Of a stretch of DNA of 64,000 bases, positions 49,343 to 62,900 are shown piece after piece. The translations under genes were made by a program, and so were the position numbers. A model generated the notes under the pieces. It ran no database searches. It saw only the letters and a list, made by a program, of their open reading frames with translations, and was not told the origin of the DNA. This DNA comes from Setophaga petechia (lineage: Eukaryota; Chordata; Aves; Passeriformes; Parulidae), in assembly GCA_024362935.1 (NCBI GenBank), contig JANCRA010000017.1, forward strand, positions 124,001 through 188,000. Reading direction: 5' to 3'. Numbering within the stretch: the first letter of the stretch is position 1; each line of letters starts with the position of its first letter.

Positions 49343-52300
49343 ACGGCAGGTTATCCCCACGCTGCATCCCGTGCCTGGGTAACCGTCGGTGACAGAGAGG
49401 AAGGACATTGCTCTGTCTTGGCTGCGGAAAGGATGAAAAGGGGCGATTAGGACCTGCCCCTTCCTCCCGCACACATTCATTTGGGCTCCTTTTCAGCAGA
49501 CTAGCTGGTTTTATCTCACTGTGTCTGCCTGTCTTTGGCAGAGTTGGCACATCTCTCGTGAATTGGAGTCAGCTACAGCAACAGGAAGGGGCAGCAGTTT
49601 TGTCAGCATTGATACCAAAGCCAAAGTGGGGCCCCATGGATGGATGTTGCTTTCTTCAAGGGATTTTTGGCCTAGAGTCATAGCAAACTCACACTGGTGT
49701 CTTCCCAAACGGCGTTGCCTTTTTTATTTCCACAGGAATCACCTCTTCTTTTTCTTCCCCCCATCTGGGGAGAGCTGCAATGCAGATGCCTCCTGCAGCC
49801 AACTCTTGTCACTGTACACTGACCAAGAAGATCTTGCAGTGGAGAGAGGCTTCCTAGAGCTGCTGTGGAGAGCTGAAGGGGGAAGCTTTGTCCCTTAGTC
49901 TTGAAGTCTTGTTGGGGAGCTGCTCGTGCTCTGGGGGACAGACACCAGTGGTGTTCATCCAAGCCTTGCCGGTTCGTTCCTGTAAAGAAAGAAAGAAAGT
50001 GTACGGACGCCAGATAGAGCAAAAAGGTGTACGGGAGGGAGACGGGGAAAAGGAGAGGGGTAATAGAGAAAGGAGCCCTGCAGAGGCAGAGATCAATCTT
50101 CATGGAGATAATGATCAATGCTCAGTTGATTGCAAATCTCAGGGTACATTTGTATGGTAATGCAGGGTTCAGCAACGCGAGAATACATATAACTGGTTAC
50201 AAAGTGTTATGTATCGACAAAGAGCTAACCTATGTTTGGTCACGTACATAGATTGGCAAAAGTGTCAGCAGGACATTCTGCCCCATATCTTCTCTTCACA
50301 TCCTTAGAACATCTTGCTTCACATCTCTTTTCCTGGGGTACATCTTGGCCAACTTCTTCATATTGTTTGCCCAAGGGCAGCATGTTTCTGCTATAAGGCA
50401 CGTATGCAGGGTTGTGCAGCTTGCTTCTATCCAGTGTCTGCTCAAAATGCTCTCTACATTCCTGAGCTTCCTGACACACCCCAGAGACTTTGGGGTTGTC
50501 ATATTGGCAAACAAATTTCAGTCTGGGAACTTTTTGACATTCTTCAATTACTCGCGTGGGGTTTTTTGTTGTTTTGTTTTGGTTTGGTTTGGTTTTTTGT
50601 TGGTTTTTTTTTTTTGTTGTTTGTTTTGTTTTGTTTTGTTTTGTTGGTTTTTGTTTTTTGTTTTCCTCCAGAACAACTGTCATAATGTAATGCTTCCAGA
50701 GAATCTTTTCCTACTTTTTGGGGAACTTCCTTTTGCTCCCGTCCCAGATCAGGCCAATTCCCAGGGCTCCTTCCCAAAGTGAGCTGTAGCCCATGGCCTC
50801 CACTCCCCAGCTGGAACAGAAGGAAGCACAGAGTTTGCTGTTGTGGGAGGGGAGCTTCTCTTTCCTGCCTGCTTTCCCTTTGGCACAGGTTGGTGTGTGC
50901 TCATTTGATAAAGGCAGCTTTAAACTCTGAAGCAATTGCGTTTCAAACTGCTCCCTTCTCAAGCTCCTCTGTGGGTATCCTTGGACAAAAGGCCTCTTGC
51001 TGGGAGCTCCCAGTGGGCAGCTGAAGGAAGGAGATTGATATTTCAGGGTTGTGACTGCTGAAAGCAGCTGGTTTCTGGAGGTGTCCAGCGCTGGGAGTGG
51101 CTTCTTTTCTCACCTGCCTGCAGAAAATGAAGTCGCAAAGTGGGAATTTCATTTGTGGGGATGGCCACCAGGGCTGTTTGCCAAGAGGTGGGCTGGCAGA
51201 GAGGCAGGTCTCGTGCTAAACTGGCTGTGTGTTTGTTTTGATGGTGGGGAGCATCAGAGATGCAGACACAGACAGCAGCTGAAGGAACAGTGTGATTTAC
51301 TGTAATGCAAAAGTGGAAAAAAGAGTCAGGAAAGGATAAGCTAAGCAACGCACCTCAGCATTATTACAAAAGGGTGCCTCTGGTGATTAAGGAAGATACA
51401 TCACCAGGTACCCCAATGCTTTGCCGTTCATCCAGAGCTACACATCAGCTGGGGGAAGCTGTCCCAGCCAAGCCCTGCAGAGGCACGGCCGGGAACCGGG
51501 AAATCCTGCGGTGCCTCCGCCTTTGGCGGCCACGAGGCTTCCGAGTGCGCTGTGAGAGTAGCCCGGCTCTGATAGTGCTGCACGAGCAACGTGCCAGAGC
51601 TTCTGCTGGGGGGACAGCTGGTTTCGTTCTCCTCTTGGTTTTCTCCCCGAGCCTGCCCAGGAACCAAGGGAGCCGGCTTGGAGCCAGCGCCCCCCAGGCA
51701 GGGCCAGATGTGGCCTGGTCCAGATTCTAAATGCTGGAAGCTTTCCCCAGGGAGTGGAGACCTCGATCCTACTGCTAACTACGCTTTGTTGATGGGTGGG
51801 CACGTAGATCCAATTGCTGTTTGTGTCCTTACAAAGTGCACCAGTAGGGTTGAGTTGCTGAGCACGTGCACAGTTCCATGCAATGCCTTGTGTTCCTGGA
51901 AGCTGTACATCCCATTGTCTCCTCTGCAGAAGACACGGGATATGACAACAAGGCCAAGTTGTTACCTGCTTTTATTCCCTCAGAACTTGTTAGACAGTAT
52001 TTTTTCAAAGGACTGCGTTTGCCTCTCCTCAGCTTTCTTATTTGAAGCAGAGAGCTGAAGGAGTTTCAGGCCTGTGAGTGCCTGATCTCTCTTTCCCTCA
52101 AAAGGCTCTGCCTCTCAGAGCCCCGGTTACCTGCCGGTGCTTTGGCACGGGAATCATTCATTCCTTAAACTCCATTCCCTAAACACAAGTGGACTTCAAC
52201 TGCAAAGCCTCTCTTTGCAGTGGGATTGCTTTTGCCCTGCAGCCTCCATGGGCAAGGGCTTTGTGGGAGCAGGGGTCATCGGGGCCTGTGTCCTGAAACA

Positions 52301-55300
52301 GACCCAGGAAAAGGAGCAGATCCTGCTGCCTTCTGCTACTGCTGATCCGAGCAGCAAGTCCCCTGGCAGTTCCTTCAGGGAACTTCACACAAAGGGCTTC
52401 CATCGTACTAGTGCTTGTGAGGCCTTCTTGCTCCCCAGTTGTCCTGGATTTTGGAGCATCTCAGCACTTGCGTCCATGGCCCTTCCTTCATGCCCAGCCT
52501 GCAGCAGTCACAGTCACTGCTGCCTCCCCCTTGCCGCAGCTCATTTGCCAAAGTGCTGCCAAAGGCAGCAGAGCTGGCTCAGGATCCCTGTTGGCTTCTG
52601 GTCTCTGGGATGAGCTTCAGAGGGACACTTGGAGCACTTCCTAAAGAGTTGCCCATGGGATGGGCGGTGGATTTGTCCTCCCCGGTGTCAGAGACTGAAA
52701 TACAATAATTTATGGTTTAAACATTTTCATGGAAGACTTTTGCCTACCCCAGCAGAGCTGAGTTACAAAAGCTGCAGAGCTGACCGCCACACCCTGAATG
52801 GGGCTCTGAGAGGCCCTACAGGGTTCTCTGAGGAGGAGGAGATAAAGTAACAGCTCAGGGGCATTCAGGAAGCACAAGCCAATGCCTTCAGGGTGGAGAT
52901 GACAGCCCCAGGGCTATCACCACAGGTTCACTGCCAGGTTCACACAGACCCTGGCACCAAAGCTGGGGGCAGAGAGGCTTTGGGGGAGTGTTGGAAAGCC
53001 TCTGGCGAGAGGCAGTGGCCGCCCATCCTCTGCTGGGCAGAGCAGCCCAGCTGTGGGGCCCTTCACCGGGGAAAAGCTTGTCCACAACAGAGGGGGTGAT
53101 GTGCCCCATCAAAGGGCCCCCAAAGGGGTGCCCAGACCCCGCACCAGAGCCCTGCAGCACGATGCCGCAGACCCTCGGTGCAGCAAGGGACAGTGTCCAA
53201 CTGGCCCCCCACAGGGGAGGCACCTGGGCGTTCCCACCTGCCCAAAGCGTGTGTGAATCCAGGGAATCCCTCACTCGTCAGGATGTGTGGCAGCGTGGTG
53301 TGGGACCCTCACCACCAAGGAGACCGGATGGAGGAGAGCAGCGAGACACGGTGGGACCCTTGGACGGGTGATAAAGCTGTCACACATAACCCCCACCACC
53401 CATGCAGCCTTCTTTCTCCTCCTTTCTTTTCTCTTTATTTCTCTTGGCCTCTCTTACGATTCAATAAAATACACCAATTTAGCACAAATCACAGAACACC
53501 CGTCGCAGCTGACAAATGGCATTTCTTGCAGATTGCTACGGCCGCACTGCTGATCCACGAATACACAAGAATCGATTTCAGCTGAAGAATGTCATTTATT
53601 ACAAATTGCTACACCCAATTGTTGACAATATAGAACGATACAAATCTCATTTTAGGTTAAAACCAGGAATTTATTAGATTATTACAACCAGTCTGTGTAA
53701 AAATATACAAATACTAACTTCAGTTAACAAAACTAAATTTATTGCCAACCTCCACAACAACTCACTATACACAAAGATCAATTAGGCACTTAACAATTTA
53801 TTACATGTAACTACAAACGAACAAATAGCAACACAACTGCATATATAGGAAACAGAACTAAACACTGATATAACAACATCCATGTATACTTAGATAGAAA
53901 TATACACACAGATGGAATTACAAACAAATATGTATCTATACACGTACATATATACAGAGCGTACATCCCTAAACACCACACTTACAGAAACAGTCCTATA
54001 CAAACAGCAACCCACAAACGTGCACATCCAAATGATAATGCATCTCTAGACATTTCTACATAACAGACATGTCTGGAGATGGATAGACATGTCTATCCAA
54101 ATGGATAATCCAGTTCTAGACATGTCTACACGGAGCTCAAAGCAGAGGGATCCCAGCTGCCCCATCCTCAACGCCTCTCGCTCGGTCTCCTCCTGCCGTG
54201 CAGAGCAGCTCTCCTGGACAGGGACAGCAGATGGCACATCTGGCAAGCAAAGGGAACACTGAGTGAGTACGGGGACGTTTCCCTTGGCAGCAGCTGCACT
54301 TCCATCAGAGCCTCCCCAGGGGGGTCAGAAAGAGAAAGCAGCCGAGCGGGCCAGGCTGTGGTGAGCGCAGCCGCGGCGGGACTGTCCCGCAGCCCCGGCA
54401 GCCCGGCACAGCCGGCACAGCTGCCGGGCCCTGCCGGCACAGCTGCCTTGCCCAAGGACAGCCCCTGTGCCAGCCGGGGCAGCTGCGCTGAGCAGCCCCA
54501 GCACGGGCAGGGCCCGCTCCTGCCCCGCCGGGCAGTGCCCACGGCCACAGCCCACGGCACCCTCGGCCCCACCTGCCTGCCCGGGCCTGTGGCCTCAGCC
54601 GGGCTCTCTCCAGGCTGGCAGCAGCAGGTCCCCGTCCACTGCTCTTGCTCTTGGCCTTCAGCTCCTCCCTGCTGGCTCCCGTCAGTCTCCGGCTGTCCTC
54701 GAGGCCTTCATGGCAGCTGTGGCAAAAAGTGGAGGCTCTGGAATTGCTTCCAAAGCCTGGCAGGGCTGCAGCCCCGGAGCCCTCAGTGCTCCCTGCTGGC
54801 CCCCTCCACCCCCTCAGCCCCGCCATGCTCTGGGTGAACCCCCAGCCCCCTTCAGTTTCTTCAGCCCCTCACAGTCCTCTCACGCCCCTCAGTCCCTTCT
54901 GAGCCATCCCGTCCCCTGAGACACAGAGCCTGTGCCACTTCCCTGTCACCTCAGCGCCACCATGGCCCTCGGCTGCCCCACAGCCCTCAGCCCCAGCAGC
55001 AGCAGCTCAGGGTCACCGTCCCTTCAGCGCCACCGCCCCCTCAGCCCCCTCTGTCTCACCGTCCTTCAGCAGCTCCTCAGGGGACAGCGCCTGGGGCCAG
55101 CGGCAGCTCCCACCGCTCCAGGGACAGCCGGGGCTGCCAGTGCTGCTCCGCCCGGCCCGACCGCCAGCTCGGGCCCAGCACAGGGACAAGGGGGCACCGG
55201 GGGAAAAGCAAAAAGTGAAAAAGGCAGCCGAGGGGGGAAAGAACTACAAATGCAGCCTAGGCCTACACCAACAGCAATCTATCCATCAATCTCTCCATTT

Positions 55301-55358
55301 AAACATTCCTATTCCTCTTACTATATAACTATACACATTTATAAAGCTAACTTCATAC

Positions 55359-55399
<41 letters not shown>

Positions 55400-56102
55400 C
55401 ATATTTTACTCTACACATATCAAAATCTAAGCCTGAAAATCTATAAATGTAAATAGATAATAAAATATAATTATAGCCCATCTATAACTATATACATATC
55501 CACATTTAACTATACAGATCTATCAATATATGTGCATATAAAGTGAACACTATCATCTACAAATGGAACGATAACCACTAATAAATAGAACCATAGAACT
55601 CTATAAACACATCTACAAACAGAGGAGTTCTACCTGCCCGATGGTCACAGGCTCTCCCCTGCCTCTTCCTGCCCTGCAGGGCAGCCCTCCCGGAGACGTT
55701 GGTCACACGGCATCTGGGGAGCAAAGGGAACGCTCAGTCAATATTGGCCCTTCTGCACCTTTCCCTTGGGCAGCAACTGTCCTTCTACCAGGGGCTGTCA
55801 AAGATGGCCTGAAAGGCAGACTCTCACTTGGCAATTTGAAGCAATGTGCCCTTAAAAGAACAGGGCCCATTCCAAGTGTTCAAAGTGGGCTTCAAAACAT
55901 TGAAGTATCTCGATAAAGTCTCAGCCCCCGCAGTGCAAAGGGCACCCAGGAGAGCTTGAAACACAGACTGTCCCAGCTGCCACAAGGAAGCCCAGCCTCG
56001 TTCTTTCTCTGAGCTGACAGAGAGACCTCAGTCCTCTCACTGAAATGGCTGAAGCTGAGGGTGCTGGGAGCTGAGTCATGAACCGGCTCCATTACCTGCC
56101 AT
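49338..56102. other. Intergenic span between gene copies 5 and 6 (mosaic)
   Basis: Class B up to 50748, class A from 51968; unit boundary at 53224; C at 53909 and 54970. No gene recognised. Confidence 0.7.
55368..55393. repeat. (TA)13 microsatellite
   Basis: Unit 6 copy. Confidence 0.95.
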
Positions 56103-59100
56103 CTACAAACTGCCCTCTGCAGGGAGCAGCAGCTGCTCCAACTCGACCAGCAGCTCTGGCAGGAAGGGCTGGGAGGGACAGAGCTCCCTACGAGGCCTGC
56201 AGGCTGCACCAGCTTAGCTAAGGAATGGATCCAAAGTGCTCCTTCTCTCCTCTTAGGCCTCCCTAATCAGGGGTCATTCAAGCTTTTCCTTCTGATACTG
56301 GAGTTCCTGTGATTTTTCAATTGGTTGGCCTCTGATGTTGTGCTCGTTGCTTTTCTTGTGGGTCAGGACCAATACCAGCAGACTGGTACTATATTCAGTC
56401 AGTGATTTGGACTTCTGCCCTGACTTTTTGCTCTTTTTTTCCCCTGTTCCTTCAAGAGTCGCTCAGCCCGGCCTCCCCTGGCACCCTGCAGCAAATTTAT
56501 CCAGCAACTTCAGCACAAAACTGGGACACCCGGCTCGGCGGCGCAACTCCCACAAGGTCAGGTTTATTCCCTGCTCTCGCGCCCCAGCAGAGGACTCGGT
56601 GTCAGAGCCTCTGGAGAAGCGTGGAGGGCAGGGCTCAGGGAGGTTGTGCCAGTGCAGGATTTGAACTAAAGGCACCAGGAAGCGCCAACCCTGCCCAGAG
56701 CAGCCATCTCCCAGCTCTCTGAACCAGTGTGGGCTCTGTCCTTACCAGGCTCCTCGGGCTCCTGCGAACTGTTCCTGCAGCTCTCGCTGCCAGATGCGGC
56801 TTCCTCTGCTGCAGCTCTGTTCACAGGCTCCCCTCCTGAAGAATCAGGGGCAACACCAACATTGTCCTGAGCAGAAAAACAGAAAGAAAGGAACCCAAAG
56901 ATCACTCACGATTTTGCTGGAATCATATCGGGCATACAATGACTCTCCTTCTCCACTCCCAAAGGCCATGGAGCACAGAGGAGGGAACACTGCCCACACG
57001 GTTCACATGACAAGCCTTTTAAACTCAGGACTCGGGGGGCCAAGGTGAAAGTGAAGCTCTTACAAAATGACCTTTGAGACAAAACACAAACACACAAAAC
57101 CAGAAGACACCAAGTCAGGGGACGTGCCCCCACGCTCTGACCCTGCCTTATCCCAGAGCTGTGAGAAATCAGCCAGCACACAGCCAGGGGCTCTCCTTGC
57201 TGCCAGCCCTGCTGCCAGAAAGGGCAGAGCTCGCCGCCAGCCCTGCCCAGGGCTGTGCGCTGCAAACGCACAGGCCAAGCACACATTTCTGCCTGGGCGT
57301 CTCAGCACCCCCAGCCAACCGCTCACACAACCCATCACAAGGTGCTGCTTCTCGGAGCCCTCTGCTGCTGCCCCACGGGTGTCATCCAGGCAAACATTTC
57401 TGCACCCAGGCTATTTCCACGATCGCATTTGTGATCAGTGGCAAAAATCTGTAAATCGTTAGGGTGGGGAAAAAAAAGCAACCCAAAAGACCGGAAAAGC
57501 CAGACAACCAAGCAGTGTTTCTATTCCACCGAGGAACTAAATGTTCACAATGAAGCAAATTAACTTTGGACACGAAGATATTCTCACTGTGACCAGTTCC
57601 GGAATATTCATCTCTTCTGCCATAGCCCGTCCATCAGAACCCTAAAGACTCTAAAGATGGTTCCGAGCCTGCAATGTTTCCTTTTGTTATGGAATAAAAT
57701 GCTCCTCTAAACTGCCGTGTGTGACTTTACAGAAGACAAAAGTCATGCCACTTGAGAATAAGGTATTGGTAAATCCAAAAAAACACACTCTGCCCCTTGA
57801 GTCATAATCACAAATGTACTGCAGGCAATGGGTCAGCACACCAACAGAGAGAGAGACATTCTCTGGCCAACACGTGTAATAATCTGCAAAAGGACAGGGA
57901 GCTGCAGCTGCAGCCCAGCCCCAGCCACGGCTCTGGCAGCGCCTACACGCACGGCAGGGCTCACACAGCAGCAGCAGCAGCAGCTGCAGCCCTTGCTTTG
58001 CCTTGGCCTTCCCACCCAAAAGAGGCACAGCCCACATCTGCTGCAGCTGCAACAGAGGCACCTCTGGCATGCCCCTCCCCACACGGGACACTTGGCGCCT
58101 TCAGTGCCACTTCTCCAAACGCTCTTCTCCTCTTTCCCAGCAAGTAAAACCTCTTCTTCATCCCCTCTTTTAGAAATCTTTCTTTACCAAGAATAATTCA
58201 ATAACTAAATCATGATGAAATAAGTTCAATTAAAGAAGCCTCTGCTTCTCAGCCGTGTAACAGGGTTCAAAAGCGCTCAGTCCAGCCCCTTTTATCCCCA
58301 TCCAATGGAATTACCTGCGCAGAGGGAGATCTTTCAGACAGGGACCTCCTGATCTCCCGAATCATCTTCTCCACAGCAAGGCCCAGATCTGCCGGTGGCC
58401 ATTCCTCCTCCCCAGGGGCGTTCTGTGCTGCACAAGCCGCACTGCCGGGTGCAGCGCTGCGCCCTGAAGTGCCCGGGGTGGCTGCAAGAATCCAAACACA
58501 TTGGTCAGGCTCCACAACGTGGCCGTGGGACACAGAGCTCTAGCGCTGCTGTGGATCAAACATGACGGGAAGCACACAGCACAAGCAGGCAGAGAATCTT
58601 TTGGCCTCCTAGCTGCCCCTGCCTAGTAGGCTTGACAACTTCTGGCCGAGAATGACAGAGCCTTGTGGAAAACTACTTCAAAACGGTCACTTTTCACGAC
58701 CTTTTGGAAAAACAAGGCTACAACTCTTTTCCTACCTCGCGAGTCGCAGGCTGGGGGCTGCTGCTCCCTGTGGAGCTGCTGGAAGCGGCAGGGCTGCATG
58801 GCCAGCACCTCCCGCTCGGCCGGAGGCAGCTGCTCCCCGTGGAGCTCCTGCGAGCGGCTGCGGGGCCCCTCCGGCCCGAGCGGCAGAGGCCGCTCCCCGT
58901 GCAACCCGAGCAAGTGGCAGGGCGGGATGCCGAGCACCTCCCGCTCGGCGGGCAGCGGCCGCTCCCCGTAGAGCTCCTGGAAGCGGCTCGGCCCCTCCCG
59001 CCGGGCCGGCAGCGGCCGCTCCCTGTGCAGCAGGTGGAAGCCGCAGGGCGGGCGCCGGGCGAGCAGCGGCCGCTCCCCGGGGCGCTGCTGCAGGCGGCCG

Positions 59101-59723
59101 GGCCGGGGGCTGCGCAGCTCCCGCCCGTCCGGCAGCGTCCGCTCCCTGTGCAGCAGGAGGAAGCCGCTGGGCGGGCGCCCGGCCGGCAGCGGCGGCCGCT
59201 CCCTGGGCAGCGGCGTGAAGCGCCCGCGCCGCCCGGCCGCCTGCAGCGGCCGCGCCCCGGGGCGCTGCTGGGAGCCGCAGGGCGGGCGCCCGCGGCCCTC
59301 CCGGCCCGCCGCTGGCCGCTGCCTGTTGGCCGCGCTCCGGCGCTTGATGCGGAGCAGGAGGTCGGGGCGGTCGCGGCGAAAGCAGGGGTTGCTGTAGTGG
59401 AGCCAGGCCCCGGCATCGCCCGGCGCAGCCGAGCCGAGCCAGCCCGGCACCTTGCGGAAGCCGTAGCGGTAGAGCTGCCGCACGAAGCTGCGGAACTGCG
59501 TGGCCCTGAAGGTGGGCGGCACCGGGGCCGGCCCGTGGCCACGGCCCCTGTGGGCGTGGCCCGAGCTGAGCAGCTCCCGCTCCAAGAGGGAGCGGTCGAG
59601 GAGCAGCCCCTGGGCGCGGCTGTCCCAGCGCACGGAGCAGACGCGGGGGCTGTTCACCAGGCGCCAGAGCTTGGCGGGGAAGGTGCCGGCGCTGAGCCCG
59701 GCGGGCAGCGGCAGCTCCGCCAT
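56103..59723 (-). CDS. HSF5: HSF5-like gene, copy 6
   Basis: Exons 59723-58736, 58481-58315, 56866-56746 and 56203-56103. Coding sequence as in copy 1. Its 5' flank has the highest number of private substitutions in the array (61254 to 62231), yet none falls in the gene. Confidence 0.8.
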
Positions 59724-59983
59724 GGCGTCGATCGCCGACTGCGGCCACAACGCCCGCGGCGCAACGGCCGCGGCTGCGCCGGCGGCGCGCGGCCTCAGGG
59801 GAGCGCTGCGCTCGGGCCCGCGCGCGCCCAGCGCGGCCCCAGCGCGGGCCGGACTGGGCGGGGACGAGCGCGGCAGAGCCGCGGCTGCGGGCACTGCGCG
59901 GGCGGGGCGGCTCCGGGGCGGGCCGGGCTCGGCTCGGCTCGGCTCGGCTCGGCTCGGCTCGGCTCGGCTCGGCTCGGCACAGC
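59724..59983 (-). promoter_or_regulatory. CpG-island promoter region of copy 6
   Basis: Ten pentamers, as in copies 1 and 4. Confidence 0.6.
59929..59978. repeat. (TCGGC)10 pentamer microsatellite
   Basis: Unit 6 allele. It has ten copies although the flank is class B, so repeat number and flank class are not strictly linked. Confidence 0.95.
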
Positions 59984-62900
59984 ACGGCAGGTTATCCCCA
60001 CGCTGCATCCCGTGCCTGGGTAACCGTCGGTGACAGAGAGGAAGGACATTGCTCTGTCTTGGCTGCGGAAAGGATGAAAAGGGGCGATTAGGACCTGCCC
60101 CTTCCTCCCGCACACATTCATTTGGGCTCCTTTTCAGCAGACTAGCTGGTTTTATCTCACTGTGTCTGCCTGTCTTTGGCAGAGTTGGCACATCTCTCGT
60201 GAATTGGAGTCAGCTACAGCAACAGGAAGGGGCAGCAGTTTTGTCAGCATTGATACCAAAGCCAAAGTGGGGCCCCATGGATGGATGTTGCTTTCTTCAA
60301 GGGATTTTTGGCCTAGAGTCATAGCAAACTCACACTGGTGTCTTCCCAAACGGCGTTGCCTTTTTTATTTCCACAGGAATCACCTCTTCTTTTTCTTCCC
60401 CCCATCTGGGGAGAGCTGCAATGCAGATGCCTCCTGCAGCCAACTCTTGTCACTGTACACTGACCAAGAAGATCTTGCAGTGGAGAGAGGCTTCCTAGAG
60501 CTGCTGTGGAGAGCTGAAGGGGGAAGCTTTGTCCCTTAGTCTTGAAGTCTTGTTGGGGAGCTGCTCGTGCTCTGGGGGACAGACACCAGTGGTGTTCATC
60601 CAAGCCTTGCCGGTTCGTTCCTGTAAAGAAAGAAAGAAAGTGTACGGACGCCAGATAGAGCAAAAAGGTGTACGGGAGGGAGACGGGGAAAAGGAGAGGG
60701 GTAATAGAGAAAGGAGCCCTGCAGAGGCAGAGATCAATCTTCATGGAGATAATGATCAATGCTCAGTTGATTGCAAATCTCAGGGTACATTTGTATGGTA
60801 ATGCAGGGTTCAGCAACGCGAGAATACATATAACTGGTTACAAAGTGTTATGTATCGACAAAGAGCTAACCTATGTTTGGTCACGTACATAGATTGGCAA
60901 AAGTGTCAGCAGGACATTCTGCCCCATATCTTCTCTTCACATCCTTAGAACATCTTGCTTCACATCTCTTTTCCTGGGGTACATCTTGGCCAACTTCTTC
61001 ATATTGTTTGCCCAAGGGCAGCATGTTTCTGCTATAAGGCACGTATGCAGGGTTGTGCAGCTTGCTTCTATCCAGTGTCTGCTCAAAATGCTCTCTACAT
61101 TCCTGAGCTTCCTGACACACCCCAGAGACTTTGGGGTTGTCATATTGGCAAACAAATTTCAGTCTGGGAACTTTTTGACATTCTTCAATTACTCGCGTGG
61201 GGTTTTTTGTTGTTTTGTTTTGGTTTGGTTTGGTTTTTTGTTGGTTTTTTTTTGTTGTTGTTTGTTTTGTTTTGTTTTGTTTTGTTGGTTTTTGTTTTTT
61301 GTTTTCCTCCAGAACAACTGTCATAATGTAATGCTTCCAGAGAATCTTTTCCTACTTTTTGGGGAACTTCCTTTTGCTCCCGTCCCAGATCAGGCCAATT
61401 CCCAGGGCTCCTTCCCAAAGTGAGCTGTAGCCCATGGCCTCCACTCCCCAGCTGGAACAGAAGGAAGCACAGAGTTTGCTGTTGTGGGAGGGGAGCTTCT
61501 CTTTCCTGCCTGCTTTCCCTTTGGCACAGGTTGGTGTGTGCTCATTTGATAAAGGCAGCTTTAAACTCTGAAGCAATTGCGTTTCAAACTGCTCCCTTCT
61601 CAAGCTCCTCTGTGGGTATCCTTGGACAAAAGGCCTCTTGCTGGGAGCTCCCAGTGGGCAGCTGAAGGAAGGAGATTGATATTTCAGGGTTGTGACTGCT
61701 GAAAGCAGCTGGTTTCTGGAGGTGTCCAGCGCTGGGAGTGGCTTCTTTTCTCACCTGCCTGCAGAAAATGAAGTCGCAAAGTGGGCATTTCATTTGTCGG
61801 GATGGCCACCAGGGCTGTTTGCCAAGAGGTGGGCTGGCAGAGAGGCAGGTCTCGTGCTAAACTGGCTGTGTGTTTGTTTTGATGGTGGGGAGCATCAGAG
61901 ATGCAGACACAGACAGCAGCTGAAGGAACAGTGTGATTTACTGTAATGCAAAAGTGGAAAAAAGAGTCAGGAAAGGATAAGCTAAGCAACGCACCTCAGC
62001 ATTATTACAAAAGGGTGCCTCTGGTGATTAAGGAAGATACATCACCAGGTACCCCAATGCTTTGCCGTTCATCCAGAGCTACACATCAGCTGGGGGAAGC
62101 TGTCCCAGCCAAGCCCTGCAGAGGCACGGCCGGGAACCGGGAAATCCTGCGGTGCCTCCGCCTTTGGCGGCCACGAGGCTTCCGAGTGCGCTGTGAGAGT
62201 AGCCCGGCTCTGATAGTGCTGCACGAGCAATGTGCCAGAGCTTCTGCTGGGGGGACAGCTGGTTTCGTTCTCCTCTTGGTTTTCTCCCCGAGCCTGCCCA
62301 GGAACCAAGGGAGCCGGCTTGGAGCCAGCGCCCCCCAGGCAGGGCCAGATGTGGCCTGGTCCAGATTCTAAATGCTGGAAGCTTTCCCCAGGGAGTGGAG
62401 ACCTCGATCCTACTGCTAACTACGCTTTGTTGATGGGTGGGCACGTAGATCCAATTGCTGTTTGTGTCCTTACAAAGTGCACCAGTAGGGTTGAGTTGCT
62501 GAGCACGTGCACAGTTCCATGCAATGCCTTGTGTTCCTGGAAGCTGTACATCCCATTGTCTCCTCTGCAGAAGACACGGGATATGACAACAAGGCCAAGT
62601 TGTTACCTACTTTTATTTCCTCAGAACTTGTTAGACAATATTTTTTCAAAGGACTGCGTTTGCCTCTCCTCAGCTTTCTTATTTGAAGCAGAGAGCTGAA
62701 GGAGTTTCAGGCCTGTGAGTGCCTGATCTCTCTTTCCCTCAAAAGGCTCTGCCTCTCAGAGCCCCGGTTACCTGCCGGTGCTTTGGCACGGGAATCATTC
62801 ATTCCTTAAACTCCATTCCCTAAACACAAGTGGACTTCAACTGCAAAGCCTCTCTTTGCAGTGGGATTGCTTTTGCCCTGCAGCCTCCATGGGCAAGGGC

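Larger units (their letters stand above)
42578..53223. repeat. Tandem unit 5 (10,646 bp), mosaic
   Basis: Fifth unit, 11 pentamers. T at 43263 and 44324. Class B at 49937, 50095, 50132-50133, 50298 and 50748, but class A at 51968, 51977, 51997 and at the two later diagnostic positions. The unit is therefore a recombinant between the two classes with a switch between 50748 and 51968. Confidence 0.98.
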
